Counted from the first letter of the stretch, positions 53,916 through 63,424 are shown. The stretch: DNA of 64,000 bases from Carnobacterium funditum DSM 5970 (GCF_000744185.1 NZ_JQLL01000001.1:2199001-2263000); one strand, 5' to 3'. The notes: generated by a model not told the origin, from the sequence alone. A program made the numbers and translations.

Positions 53916-54536
53916 TTAACTATCCATTTTATTCTTTTTCTTTCTACGTAAAAGCCAGATTAGACCGGCCAAGATGACTATAAAAATAATAACATAGGCT
54001 ATTTTTGAATAAATAGACATATAATAGACGATTACTTTCCAATTCGATCCAACAAGAGCACCGAAATAAATCAAAATGGTATTCCAAATGAATGAACCAA
54101 CAGTTGTGAAAAAAAGGAAAAGACCTATCTTCATTTTTGCCATTCCAGCTGGAATTGAAATAAGACTTCTAATTAATGGAATAAAACGACAAAAAAATAC
54201 TGTTGCGACACCATGTTTAAGGAACCATTGGTTTGCTTTATGCAAATCTTTTTTTGATAACCGCAAGATGTGACCCCAACGATCGACAATTTTTTCTAAA
54301 CGAGTAATATCTAAAAAAGAACCCACACCATATAATATCAAAGCTCCGATAACAGAGCCAATGGTTGAAACGATAATCATGCCAGTAATAGTTAAGTTTG
54401 TATTAGTGGTCATAAATCCACCAAAAGTTAAAATAACTTCCGATGGGATAGGTGGGAAGACATTTTCAATCATGATTAAAAATGCGACACCAATATAGCC
54501 AAACTGTTCCATAATTTGTTGAATCCAAATTTCCAT
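53916..54536 (-). CDS. DedA-family membrane protein (UptA-like lipid-carrier flippase)
   Basis: Protein of 206 aa with the DedA/SNARE-associated domain: ENVFPPIPSEVILTFGGFM, FFCRFIPLIRSLISIPAGMAKM with the conserved arginines, and a C-terminal basic tail (LLRRKKKNKM). DedA members UptA/YngC return undecaprenyl phosphate to the cytosolic leaflet. The DUF368 gene at 26.4 kb belongs to the other family with that role. The gene has GGAAGGAG just upstream of the ATG. Confidence 0.87.
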   Translation of the reverse strand: MEIWIQQIMEQFGYIGVAFLIMIENVFPPIPSEVILTFGGFMTTNTNLTITGMIIVSTIGSVIGALILYGVGSFLDITRLEKIVDRWGHILRLSKKDLHKANQWFLKHGVATVFFCRFIPLIRSLISIPAGMAKMKIGLFLFFTTVGSFIWNTILIYFGALVGSNWKVIVYYMSIYSKIAYVIIFIVILAGLIWLLRRKKKNKMDS

Positions 54537-54607
54537 AGTGTTGCAGACTCCTTCCTTGCTGTATTTTGTTTAGCCAAGATGATTTAACTTGTCTATTAGT
54601 TGACTAG

Positions 54608-55897
54608 CTATTTCTGATGTTGGATAGCATCTAATAATTTTATAGCTATTTCTAGATTCATATGAGTACTTTTCTTTAATCCGTTTGCAACGAGTTCGAT
54701 ATTATCGCCAGTTGCCCCAGCATTAATGGCTAATGATTTAGCCTGTAAACCCATATGCCCTTTTTGAATGCCTTCGGTCACTAAAGCTCTTAAAGCAGAA
54801 AAATTCTGAGCCAAGCCTACTGAAACAATGACCGATTCCAGTTCTTTAGCCGTTTTTATGGACAATAATCGTTGGCTGAATTGAGCAGTAGGATGGATAC
54901 CAATAGATCCGCCTACAAACCCAACAGGTAAAGGTAAAGTTAAAGAGCCAATTAAGTCTCCATTATCAGCTTTTTCCCAAACAGATAAAGCGCGGTATTG
55001 TCCAGATTTAGCAGCATAAGCATGTGCACCTGCTTCGACTGCACGCCAATCGTTTCCACTTGCTAAGACTACAGCGTCAACTCCGTTCATGATACCTTTA
55101 TTATGCGTTGTAGCACGGTAAGGATCTACATAAGCAAATTGGGAGGCTTCAATTATACGATCTCTTACTTCTTCACCTGTAAAATCTCCACGACTTAATA
55201 AATCAGTAGGAATCTGGCAAGTAGCGGTAGCTAAACATTCAGTCGCATAATTAGATAGGATACTCATCAAAGCCGTTCCGTCAGTAATGTCTTCAATATA
55301 GGAAGTGACTGCTTCCATCATTGTATTAACAATGTTAGCACCCATAGCTTCTAAAACATTTACATGGACATGAACAACTAAGAATTCTGGGGAACGCTCT
55401 GTCGCTGCAATAGTGCGGAAATTCACATCACCTGCACCACCGCCTCGTTTTACAATAGAAGGATGAGCAGCATTTGCTTTTTTTAGAATGGTTTCTTTAT
55501 GTAAAGATAACTGTTCTAAGGCGAAAGTTAAGTTTGAAACATTTTTTAAAGCAATCTGTCCGATCATTTTTCGTTCGGTTAAATGAGTTTTAAATCCACC
55601 AGCTTGGGCAACTAATTTAGCTGCAGAGCTGGCTGCAGCTATAACAGATGGTTCTTCGGTGACCATTGGGATAGTGAAAGAGTGATGATCTATTAAAAAA
55701 TTTAAAGCAACTCCCAAAGGAAGAGCATATTGTGTTAGTTGATTTTCAATCATATGATCGGCTATTTGATCGGGTAATAGCGTCTTTTCAGAGAGAAACA
55801 GCCTATCTTGTTCATTGATAACCCCGGCATCAAGCAGTGCTTGGGTTCTTTCTGTCTTTGTTTTTTTATAAAATTCTGAAAAATAAGAATGTGCCAT
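54608..55897 (-). CDS. mvaA: Hydroxymethylglutaryl-CoA reductase, class II
   Basis: Stand-alone HMG-CoA reductase of 429 aa. Seen: VTEEPSVIAAASSAAKLV at about 92-109 with the catalytic Glu, the DAVVLASGNDWRAVEAGAHA block with the catalytic Asp nearby, NKGIMNG with the catalytic Lys, and GGSIGIHPTAQ. It commits acetyl-CoA-derived HMG-CoA to mevalonate for isoprenoids and the undecaprenyl carrier. It is not fused to a thiolase (unlike enterococcal MvaE). ATG 55897 follows AGAGG by seven bases; an upstream ATG adds 11 residues. Confidence 0.92.
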   Translation of the reverse strand: MAHSYFSEFYKKTKTERTQALLDAGVINEQDRLFLSEKTLLPDQIADHMIENQLTQYALPLGVALNFLIDHHSFTIPMVTEEPSVIAAASSAAKLVAQAGGFKTHLTERKMIGQIALKNVSNLTFALEQLSLHKETILKKANAAHPSIVKRGGGAGDVNFRTIAATERSPEFLVVHVHVNVLEAMGANIVNTMMEAVTSYIEDITDGTALMSILSNYATECLATATCQIPTDLLSRGDFTGEEVRDRIIEASQFAYVDPYRATTHNKGIMNGVDAVVLASGNDWRAVEAGAHAYAAKSGQYRALSVWEKADNGDLIGSLTLPLPVGFVGGSIGIHPTAQFSQRLLSIKTAKELESVIVSVGLAQNFSALRALVTEGIQKGHMGLQAKSLAINAGATGDNIELVANGLKKSTHMNLEIAIKLLDAIQHQK

Positions 55898-56455
55898 TCT
55901 ATAACCTCTTTCCAAAATAAGTTCATGCATTATTCTAGCATAGAATAACTTGCTACTCTAGAGGAATGAACGTATCTTAATAGAAACCTTAATTATTAAA
56001 CAAAAAAATACTGAAAAATTGATCAAGTACAAATATGATTTAATCTAAGTAAAGTAAAAATAGAATTTGAGGTTAGCAAAATAGATTTGAACAAAATATA
56101 AAAATTCGTAGAAAAATTAAGTTATATAGGATTATCATCCAAAACGCCTTAACAAAACCCAAGCCTGATTTCATAACTTCATTATTTTGTGAGCAATCAC
56201 GAAGCTTGTAAATGTTATTGCCGTACTGGACAATTCAGAGGAAAAATATCCTGAACTTATCTTTTTTGATTAATCATCATAAAGATACTTCTATAAAAAA
56301 TGATATGAATGATTCATGAAAGCAATGATTTACTTTAAAAGTAGATGGAGAAGCGCCAAGAAGAAGTGCAATAATGAAAGTGAAAAAGTGAAGAACCTAT
56401 TTATGCAAAAAGAATTACCAGAAGGATGAATATAAAAAGAAATATGTACAGGATA

Positions 56456-56612
56456 TAATGGCTTTATCAGGTATGTTGATTAATATCGGGTTTATTTTCG
56501 GTTAATTAAAGTATGGTACAATTAAAAAATCATCTATTGTTTGCGATGGGAAGTATCCGTTTGTTTATTCTTATTAAAGCTACTGATACGCTGAAAAAAG
56601 CTTGGAAATAAA
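56456..56612 (+). pseudogene. Remnant of an SMR-family transporter (YkkC-like)
   Basis: Broken frames read MALSGMLINIGFIFG (stop) LKYG and SIRLFILIKATDTLKKAW, resembling the first helix and the SFYLLIKAxKxLPVG segment of SMR proteins such as YkkC. Stops and shifts prevent expression. Confidence 0.45.
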
Positions 56613-56749
56613 ATGAAAATAAAAAATCGTTTGTTATTTATAGTGCTATGCGTTTAATTCACTTTAATGATAAACAAATAATAGCCAAAGAAAGCGTAAG
56701 GAAACAGATGAAAAATGATAGGAACAATGTGCATTCAGTTTTTGGATAG

Positions 56750-56959
56750 CTAAAATACAGTGGAAAAGCTATCTTTGTTGCTCTTATGTTCAATAACTTA
56801 TTACCATTAGGCGTTTTTTATGCAATCTGGACAGGAATAGGTACAATTGGAGGAACAATTGTTGGTATTTTATTTTATGGAGAGTCAAAAAACAGAAAAC
56901 GATTTTTATTTATGGGTATGATTGTAGTAGCGGTTGTAGGATTGAAATTAAGTGCTTGA
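56750..56959 (+). pseudogene. Truncated SMR-family transporter (YkkD/EmrE-like)
   Basis: The stretch LKYSGKAIFVALMFNNLLPL, then GVFYAIWTGIGTIGGTIVG and GLKLSA, holds the AYAIWTGIG and C-terminal signatures of SMR drug exporters. The first helix with the key Glu is lost and an in-frame stop precedes LKYS. With the previous fragment it suggests a tandem heterodimeric SMR pair that has decayed. Confidence 0.7.
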
Positions 56960-56972
56960 AAAACCTGGACAT

Positions 56973-57020
56973 ACAATATATAGTGGTTTAATATGATGTA
57001 AACACTATATATTGTTTTTT
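56973..57020 (+). terminator. Terminator between the SMR remnant and the cobalamin cluster
   Basis: Perfect 13-bp stem ACAATATATAGTG / CACTATATATTGT, 17-base loop, then six T. It lies only 29 bases before the adenosyltransferase start, so it could be a leader attenuator instead. Confidence 0.75.
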
Positions 57021-57048
57021 GTAGTGGATATAAGAAAGTGGTGATGGG

Positions 57049-57633
57049 ATGCAAGTTTATACTAAAAGAGGAGATTATGGAAACACGAACATAATCGGTG
57101 GACGAACTGTAAAAAAGGATGCACTAAGAGTTGAGGCCTATGGAACAATTGATGAAGCAAATTCATTAATTGGATATATAGTAAGTCAAATGAATGAGCA
57201 AGACGTTACATTAAAAAATGAATTAATACAAATCCAACATTATTTGTTTGACTGCGGAACTGATTTAGCAACTCCTCATGGAAAAAATTCCTATAAGTTG
57301 ACAAAAGAAAGTATCACTTGGATTGAAGCTAGGATAGATTGTTATGCGCCTATTCCACCAGCTATTGAGTCATTCGTTTTACCAGGGGGGCAACCTGTGG
57401 CTAGCTTATTGCATATCGCTCGAACGGTTGTCAGAAGAGCAGAAAGAAGAATGGTTAGTTTTGCTTCAGAAGAAGAAACCAACCCGCATGCAGGAATTTT
57501 TATCAATCGATTATCAGACTATCTTTTCGTACTTGCTCGTTTGGTCAATCATCAAAATAAGGTAGCGGAACCTCTATATGAGCGTGGTGGGAAAGTATTT
57601 CATACCTCTTTAAAAAAAGATGATAGCCATTAA
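57049..57633 (+). CDS. Cob(I)alamin adenosyltransferase, PduO type
   Basis: Helical-bundle ATP:corrinoid adenosyltransferase of 194 aa. Seen: YTKRGDYGNTNIIGG (ATP-binding N-terminus), RVEAYGTIDEANSLIG, and VVRRAERRM with the catalytic Arg. It makes adenosylcobalamin, needed for enzymes such as diol dehydratase or ethanolamine ammonia-lyase, none of which are in this window. A GGTGATGGG ribosome site precedes the ATG. A lipoprotein and an ECF S component follow, suggesting B12 salvage. Confidence 0.92.
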   Translation: MQVYTKRGDYGNTNIIGGRTVKKDALRVEAYGTIDEANSLIGYIVSQMNEQDVTLKNELIQIQHYLFDCGTDLATPHGKNSYKLTKESITWIEARIDCYAPIPPAIESFVLPGGQPVASLLHIARTVVRRAERRMVSFASEEETNPHAGIFINRLSDYLFVLARLVNHQNKVAEPLYERGGKVFHTSLKKDDSH

Positions 57634-57714
57634 ATGAACTGAAATCATTTCGAAATAAGGTCGGTGAAAAGATAGAAATTTAGTTTTGTAAGTGAAAAAA
57701 TGGAGGAAATTAAG

Positions 57715-58134
57715 ATGAAATTAAAAATAAAATTAGGATTTATATTTATCACCTTACTAGCATTAACAGCCTGTGCAGATACAAATCAAACAGCTGTAAA
57801 TGAAAGTTCTGCACTAGTTCCAAGTGAGGTTGAAGTCGCAGCGACTAAAACAATTTCAACTTCTATTGTCTTACAAGAAGAAGAAAAAGTTTTGTCAAAT
57901 AGTTCAAAAGAATTAAAAGTTGAAGAAGGTCAAAATCTATTAGAGGTTATGGAAGAAAATTATGAGATTATAGCTAAAGATGGCTTTATTTCCGCTATTG
58001 AAGGGTATGAACAGAACAAAAAAGAAGGGAAATATTGGTTGTATACGATTAATGGAGAACAAGCTACAGTAGGTGCTAGCGATTATATAGTAGAAGATCA
58101 AGATATCATTGTGTGGAATTTAGATGGCATGTAA
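57715..58134 (+). CDS. DUF4430 lipoprotein, transcobalamin-like domain
   Basis: Lipoprotein of 139 aa: signal peptide with lipobox LLALTAC (Cys at about 19), a Ser/Thr-rich linker, then a DUF4430 domain (YWLYTINGEQATVGASDYIV; IIVWNLDG), similar to the C-terminal beta domain of transcobalamin/intrinsic factor. It should sit on the outer face of the membrane. ATG 57715 follows GGAGGA. It overlaps the ECF S component gene by 11 bases and follows the adenosyltransferase, so corrinoid capture is likely. Confidence 0.85.
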   Translation: MKLKIKLGFIFITLLALTACADTNQTAVNESSALVPSEVEVAATKTISTSIVLQEEEKVLSNSSKELKVEEGQNLLEVMEENYEIIAKDGFISAIEGYEQNKKEGKYWLYTINGEQATVGASDYIVEDQDIIVWNLDGM

Positions 58135-58663
58135 GCGGCCTCCACATAAATTTTCTGTTCAAAGAATGACCTTGTTAGCTATGTTGACAACACTTTGTTA
58201 TGTTAGCCGTTTAGTATTTCAATTTTTACCTAACGTCCAACCGGTAACGGTTATTTTAATCATTTTAACACTCACTCTTGGAGTAGCCGATGCTTTAATT
58301 GTCGCGACTTTATCTATTCTGATTTCCAATATTAACTTAGGAATGGGAGTCTGGACAATCGCACAGATTGTTTCGTTTGCACTAATAATTATTAGTACAG
58401 GCCTATTAATAAAGCCACTTTTCAAAAAGGCGCCTTTTTCTGTAATGGTTCTATATGCCATATTAACTGGCTATATCTATGGTTTTTTGGTATCGCTAAT
58501 CCAAGCACCTTTTTTCGGTATTCAAAATTTTTGGGTCTATTATCTTTCTGGACTACCTTTTGATACATTGCATGCTCTTGGAAATGGTGGTTTTTATTTA
58601 ATATTAGCACCAATATTATTCCCTCTATTGAATAAATCAATTGAAAAATATTTTATGAAATAA
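58124..58663 (+). CDS. ECF transporter S component, likely for cobalamin/corrinoid
   Basis: Membrane protein of 179 aa with about six helices (LTTLCYVSRLVFQFLPNVQP near the start), the layout of substrate-binding S components of energy-coupling-factor importers. No ATPase or T subunit is nearby, so it would share the group II EcfAA'T module. Substrate is inferred from the linked adenosyltransferase and DUF4430 lipoprotein; ECF-CbrT of Lactobacillus delbrueckii imports B12. The start overlaps the lipoprotein gene; no separate ribosome site is needed. Confidence 0.83.
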   Translation: MACKRPPHKFSVQRMTLLAMLTTLCYVSRLVFQFLPNVQPVTVILIILTLTLGVADALIVATLSILISNINLGMGVWTIAQIVSFALIIISTGLLIKPLFKKAPFSVMVLYAILTGYIYGFLVSLIQAPFFGIQNFWVYYLSGLPFDTLHALGNGGFYLILAPILFPLLNKSIEKYFMK

Positions 58664-58685
58664 ATAAGAAAAATAGTTATTTAAT

Positions 58686-58720
58686 AATACAGATTGCTTT
58701 TAAAGCACCTGTATTTTTTT
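58686..58720 (+). terminator. Terminator of the cobalamin cluster
   Basis: AATACAG / CTGTATT with inner TTGCTTT/AAAGCA, then seven T. Confidence 0.85.
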
Positions 58721-58895
58721 ATACGTATAGCCAAATTAAGCAGATTTAACAACAAGAAGAAGAGGCAAAAAATGCTGTTTTAGCCTAATCGTGTTAAACT
58801 TAATGTAAAGTCAAAGACTATCAAAGAACAAATGTAAAAAGCGCTTACTAAAAAACAAAAGAATTCTAGCATGTATAGGTAAGGAGAGTGAAAAG

Positions 58896-59807
58896 ATGGC
58901 TGATTATTTAGGGGTAGACGTTGGAGGAACACAAATAAAATATGGGCTAATCAATGATGAAGGTGAAATAGAAGTTGTCTATGAAAAAGGAACGCCGATG
59001 GATTCATTGGATAGTTTTGTTGAAGTAATGGGTGAGATTTATGATGCGTATGCAGACAAGATTAAAGGCATGGCAATTAGTATGCCTGGAATTATTCATT
59101 CAAGAACGGGTTTTGCTGTTCATGGTGGGACACTCGAGTATATAAAAAACATGAATATGATATCGTTGCTAGAAGAGCGGTGTCCTACAATTATTCATGT
59201 TGAAAATGACGGAAAAGCCGCAGCATTAGGAGAATTGTGGAAAGGAAACTTTAAGGGAGTAGAAAATGGGGTAATCCTTGTTTTGGGAACAGGAATCGGT
59301 GGGGGAATCATAAGCAATGGAAAATTATTGAAAGGGAACCATTATTCCGCTGGTGAAGTTTCATTTATTAAAACCAATTCGGATAGAAGTTCCGATGAAG
59401 ATTATATGTTTGGTTTTCAAACAGGATTAAGAAAATTATTTAAAACAATCTCAGTCCGCTGTAAAATCCCATTAAAGGAAATAGACGGTTACCTTGTATT
59501 TAAATATGCAAATGAAGGCAATCTTGAAGTGTTAGCTTGTTTAAATGAATATTGTCGTACATTGGCTGTTCAGATTTTTAACCTGCAAACTATTTTAGAT
59601 CCTGAAAAAATTCTAATTAGTGGTGGTATTAGTAAACAGTCTTTACTACTTGAACTGATTAAAAAAAACGTAGTAGAAGTATTTAAAGAAAAAAATACTG
59701 AGTTATTTTATGTTCCACTTATTGAAAGAAGTCGGCATGGAAATAAGGCCAACATTATTGGAGCTTTATACAATTATAAAAAAAATGAAGAACTTTTATT
59801 TGAATAA
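58896..59807 (+). CDS. ROK-family sugar kinase or kinase-like protein
   Basis: Protein of 303 aa with the phosphate-binding GVDVGGTQIKYG, catalytic-site Asp in VENDGKAAALGE, and GTGIGGGII. The zinc-binding CGCxGCxE motif and the Glu-x-Gly-His of glucokinases are absent (GEVSFIK is in that place), as in the beta-glucoside kinase-like branch. It is likely to phosphorylate a hexose or disaccharide. AAGGAGAG precedes the ATG. No sugar gene adjoins it. Confidence 0.85.
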   Translation: MADYLGVDVGGTQIKYGLINDEGEIEVVYEKGTPMDSLDSFVEVMGEIYDAYADKIKGMAISMPGIIHSRTGFAVHGGTLEYIKNMNMISLLEERCPTIIHVENDGKAAALGELWKGNFKGVENGVILVLGTGIGGGIISNGKLLKGNHYSAGEVSFIKTNSDRSSDEDYMFGFQTGLRKLFKTISVRCKIPLKEIDGYLVFKYANEGNLEVLACLNEYCRTLAVQIFNLQTILDPEKILISGGISKQSLLLELIKKNVVEVFKEKNTELFYVPLIERSRHGNKANIIGALYNYKKNEELLFE

Positions 59808-59867
59808 TAATAATTTAAATAAACAAAATTTTCTTTTGGAGTAATTTCTAGAATAACTAATAGACAA

Positions 59868-59897
59868 AAAAAGTCTAGGACATATGTCCTAGACTTC
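59868..59897 (-). terminator. Terminator of the nfeD-floA operon
   Basis: A perfect palindrome AAGTCTAGGACATATGTCCTAGACTT (given in two halves: AAGTCTAGGACAT and ATGTCCTAGACTT), with seven T on the minus strand. Confidence 0.85.
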
Positions 59898-59902
59898 TCT
59901 GT

Positions 59903-60427
59903 TTATCTATACGGGTTCATTGCACGAGGTTTATCTAGAATTTCCTTATAGATAAATCCCTTTATAATTTCTTTTTGACGGGGTGTCTGTTTTATTTTCT
60001 TGTTCACTTGTTTTTTTGTTTGAACAAAATTCTTAACTGGACTTGGCATGTCAGAATATGAGCGAGAAATAGCAGCACTTTTCGTGACGGGTTGAATCCG
60101 ATTCCGTTCTGCTAAAGGCTCTCTTTTTGTTCTTACTGGTGATTGTTGGTATGGAGCATGTTTGGCAGATTGAGAAAGATTATTTCGCTGTTGTGCTAAA
60201 TTAGCAGCTTTTGGGTCATTGCGCGAAACGTCTTTTTTGTCAGGTACATTTCTCAATCGATCTTTTTCCTGATTGATCTCCTTCATAAATTCTTGATACT
60301 TAGATACTGCACCATTTTTACCATTTTTTTGATTAAATAGTGCATTACTTATTGATCTAATAACTGTGACAATAAGAAGTAGAGGGATAAGAAAACTTAA
60401 AAAACTAAGGAGTGCAAAGAGTTCCAT
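59903..60427 (-). CDS. Membrane-anchored basic protein linked to FloA
   Basis: Protein of 174 aa: one N-terminal membrane helix (LLSFLSFLIPLLLIVTVIR) followed by a long basic, low-complexity cytosolic tail rich in Lys, Arg, Gln and Asn. The start codon ATG shares its first base with the floA stop region, so it is the third gene of the operon. The position is like yqfB after yqeZ-yqfA in Bacillus, but the sequence is not recognised. Function unknown; a membrane-scaffold partner of FloA is an inference. Confidence 0.7.
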   Translation of the reverse strand: MELFALLSFLSFLIPLLLIVTVIRSISNALFNQKNGKNGAVSKYQEFMKEINQEKDRLRNVPDKKDVSRNDPKAANLAQQRNNLSQSAKHAPYQQSPVRTKREPLAERNRIQPVTKSAAISRSYSDMPSPVKNFVQTKKQVNKKIKQTPRQKEIIKGFIYKEILDKPRAMNPYR

Positions 60428-61422
60428 TATTCATCACGTTCACTTTCGCCTAACTCAGAAATAGAATCTCTCATTGAGGTATCAGCAGCAATATTTTTCA
60501 TATTGTAATAATCCATCACACCTAAATTACCTGATTTTAATGCCTCTGCCATTGCTAAAGGAACTTCAGCTTCAGCTTCTACTACGCGAGCGCGCATTTT
60601 TTGAACTTCTGCTATCATTTCTTGTTCTTGAGCGATAGCCATTGAACGTCTTTCTTCAGCTTTTGCTTGAGCAATATTTTTGTCAGCTTCAGCTTGTTCC
60701 ATTTGTAAGCTGGCACCGATGTTACGACCAACGTCAATATCTGCAATATCAATTGAAAGAATTTCAAAAGCAGTACCAGAATCTAAGCCTTTTTTTAGAA
60801 TCATTTTTGAAATAGAGTCTGGATTTTCTAAAACATCGGTGTGTTTTTCTGCACTACCAACAGTAGTTACGATACCTTCACCAACACGAGCAATGATAGT
60901 CTCTTCGCCAGCACCACCAACCAAACGTTCAATGTTCGCACGTACAGTAACTTTAGCACGAGCTTTAACTTCAATCCCATTCATTGCCATAGCAGCAATG
61001 ACAGGTGTTTCAATGACTTTAGGATTAACACTAACTTGAACCGCTTCAAACACATTACGACCAGCTAAATCAATAGCAGCAGCTTGTTTGAAAACTAAAT
61101 TAATGTTGGCACGTTGTGCAGCGATTAAAGCATCAATAACTTGATTGATATCTCCGCCTGCTAAATAGTGAGCTTCTAATTCATTGATATTAATATCCAA
61201 GCCAGCTTTTGTAGCTTTTATTAATGGACGAATAATATTTTGAGGAGCTACTCTTCTTAAACGCATACCAACTAATGTACCAATTGAAACTTTAACTCCT
61301 GAGAAGTAAGCCGTTACCCATAATCCTACTGGTACAAAACGGAAAAACATGCTCAAAATGATGATAACGATGATCGCGATCATTCCAATACCTATTAAAC
61401 CACTAGTTTCTTCTAATAACAT
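60427..61422 (-). CDS. floA: Flotillin-like protein FloA
   Basis: Flotillin/YqfA family protein of 331 aa: N-terminal membrane segment ([13 protein letters not shown]), the [21 protein letters not shown] block, a long SPFH-like domain and an Ala/Glu-rich coiled coil ([20 protein letters not shown]). It organises membrane microdomains. The gene starts three bases after the nfeD stop, with AGGAGAGTG upstream, and overlaps the next gene. Confidence 0.95.
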   Translation of the reverse strand: MLLEETSGLIGIGMIAIIVIIILSMFFRFVPVGLWVTAYFSGVKVSIGTLVGMRLRRVAPQNIIRPLIKATKAGLDININELEAHYLAGGDINQVIDALIAAQRANINLVFKQAAAIDLAGRNVFEAVQVSVNPKVIETPVIAAMAMNGIEVKARAKVTVRANIERLVGGAGEETIIARVGEGIVTTVGSAEKHTDVLENPDSISKMILKKGLDSGTAFEILSIDIADIDVGRNIGASLQMEQAEADKNIAQAKAEERRSMAIAQEQEMIAEVQKMRARVVEAEAEVPLAMAEALKSGNLGVMDYYNMKNIAADTSMRDSISELGESERDE

Positions 61423-61424
61423 AT

Positions 61425-62024
61425 TTACGACACTCTCCTGACTATTATTTTTGAACCTTCGACTTTAATCACTTCGACAAAGACTTCTGGCTCAATTTGT
61501 TCTCCTGAACTTAGGACTTCTATTTCTTTTCCATCAAAGGCTACTTTACCAGTAGGTCTCAATATAGTAGTAGTGATTCCTTTTTTTCCTAAATAATCAG
61601 TGTAATCCTTGGTGCTCGAGTACCCACTAATCTTAGTTAAGTTCTCCTCTAAAATTAATTTTTTGAAATTCCCAAAAGAATAACCTTTTTTTAAAAGGAT
61701 GATAGCTAAAACCACGGAAATAATACCAGCAATACTTAATTCAAGCAAACTTTGCCCAGCATCTCCATAGTTAAGATAGATACCTCCAAAAAGTAAAACA
61801 CCTCCTAATATTCCAGCTATACCAAAATCAGGAATAAAGACTTCGAAGAGTAATAAAAAAATTCCTAGTACAAAAATCACGATAGGAAACCATTCACCAT
61901 TACCGTTTAAAAAGAAATAAGCAGCAAAACTACCAACAGCTAATAAACCACCTAATAAATAATGAATGGTTAATCCTACAATGACTAATCCAACAAAACC
62001 CGCACTTAAAAGTAAGATATTCAA
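61425..62024 (-). CDS. nfeD: NfeD-family membrane protein, short form
   Basis: Protein of 199 aa with four to five helices ([38 protein letters not shown]) and a C-terminal OB-fold NfeD domain ([37 protein letters not shown]). It lacks the ClpP-like protease domain of long NfeD. It is almost always paired with flotillins. The start is TTG 62024 with a strong GAGGAGGTGA site. Confidence 0.9.
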   Translation of the reverse strand: MNILLLSAGFVGLVIVGLTIHYLLGGLLAVGSFAAYFFLNGNGEWFPIVIFVLGIFLLLFEVFIPDFGIAGILGGVLLFGGIYLNYGDAGQSLLELSIAGIISVVLAIILLKKGYSFGNFKKLILEENLTKISGYSSTKDYTDYLGKKGITTTILRPTGKVAFDGKEIEVLSSGEQIEPEVFVEVIKVEGSKIIVRRVS

Positions 62025-62984
62025 ATTTATTCACCTCCTCTAAATTAGATTTCTCTATATAATAAATAGTAAAACAGGATAACATTTAGAAAGTCTTTTT
62101 TAGCATCTCAGAAGTAAAAAGATTTAAAATAGATACAAGCAGTTTACCATTCCTATAAAGATTATGCACATCTTTAGATTTTTTTTTTGATAAAAAGATA
62201 AAATGAGTAGTGAAGCTTTGATAAATAGCTTGATTCAGTCTCGTTGGTAAATCATTTGATGCATTTTTAGAGCCAATTGGATTTTAAGTAACTCGTCTGT
62301 ATCTTTAAAATCAAGTAGATTAACAGGGCGGTTTTTCAATTTAATAAAGTAAGCCTTTGCGATGGATATAGAGTTATCTAGAGGTTTTGGTAATAGTAAA
62401 TGGATTGTAAATCCTTCACTCAAGAGTCGCAATTAATGCATTATGAAACTTTTGTTATGGTCGTATAATGTACTCAATGTGTAGATGGAAATCTTTTGTC
62501 TTTCTTTTTGAAGCACATCGTTCTTTTAAAAAGGGTGAATGATAAAATCATCAAAGACATAAAAGGGTGATTGGTTAAATTTTGTGTGATTTTCAAAGCA
62601 ATTAACAGTTTCAAAAAGGAAAACTAATCTAGTGCATCTAGATTAGCCATAATAGTAACACTAGAAATTTTATTAACTAGCCTTTTAAAACGGGGAATAA
62701 CGTTAGATTATTTGAATGGAGCTAATTGTAAAGATTATAGACCGTCAGCATAGTATAGTCTCCTCATCTTATCAGATAATAATAGAAATGAAACCGCTTG
62801 CTATACGCATAGTATACCATTTTAATGAAGATAACCCTATATTTTTCATTCTATATAATGGCTAAATAGCTAAAAAATATAGAAAAATTTAATTTGGGTT
62901 TGGATAGATATTATTTATAGCGTGTTTCTTCAATTGACATGGAGTTGATTGATTAAGAATTATTATTCTACGTTACTAATTTAG
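62025..62984. other. Gene-poor gap between nfeD and the DUF1116 remnant
   Basis: One minus-strand frame at 62235-62432 (MRLLSEGFTIHLL..., ending IQLALKMHQMIYQRD) is open for 65 codons but lacks a ribosome site and is preceded at once by a stop; it may be a remnant. I recognise no gene, RNA or repeat. Confidence 0.4.
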
Positions 62985-63424
62985 GTTTCTCACATTGTAA
63001 AAGCAGCTGATTCATTAAAAACCAAAGTGTTTAATTTTGTAGCGAGCAGGGATTATTTCTATGGTCCTATATGGATGCTCTTATGTAAATGTGCATTAGA
63101 TGCAGCAAATGGCATTGGAAAAATAGGGCAATGGTCCCTTTAGTTGGGAAGCAATGAATGATTTTGAAAGAAATGCTAAAAATCATAACAATAGAAAATC
63201 CTAACGTTCCTATTCTAGTTTTAGAATTTAGGGGTGTGCTAACAAGAATCGACGTAAGAAAGATGATAGCAACTGGGAAAGGTCCAATTAGTAATATAAC
63301 TATTGCCCACAAAGATTTTGCTATCGCAGTGATTGGTGAAGGTATCCAGAATCCTCCATTTGAAACTTTCGAAAAAGCTACCAAAGCATTAAAAGAGACG
63401 AATCATCATAAAAAGATTAAATAA
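62985..63424 (+). pseudogene. Decayed DUF1116 (YlbE/YahG-like) gene
   Basis: Two frames separated by a shift near 63143 and an internal deletion. The first reads SHIVKAADSLKTKVFNFVAS and FYGPIWMLLCKCALDAANG; the second reads FRGVLTRIDVRKMIATGKGP, then IAHKDFAIAVIGEGIQNPPF and FEKATKAL. This matches the middle and the C-terminal end of DUF1116 proteins, which occur with FdrA and carbamate kinase in allantoin/oxamate catabolism. The N-terminal half and partners are missing. Confidence 0.7.

Larger units (their letters stand above)
55898..57048. other. Gap with SMR-gene remnants
   Basis: About 1.15 kb without an intact gene. The right half has remnants of two tandem small multidrug-resistance genes; the part 55930-56440 shows only short frames I could not match. 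Confidence 0.5.

Noticed and set aside
56960-57048. Cobalamin riboswitch before the adenosyltransferase
   Set aside because: No B12-box (GCCACTG) or suitable length; only a terminator hairpin is seen.
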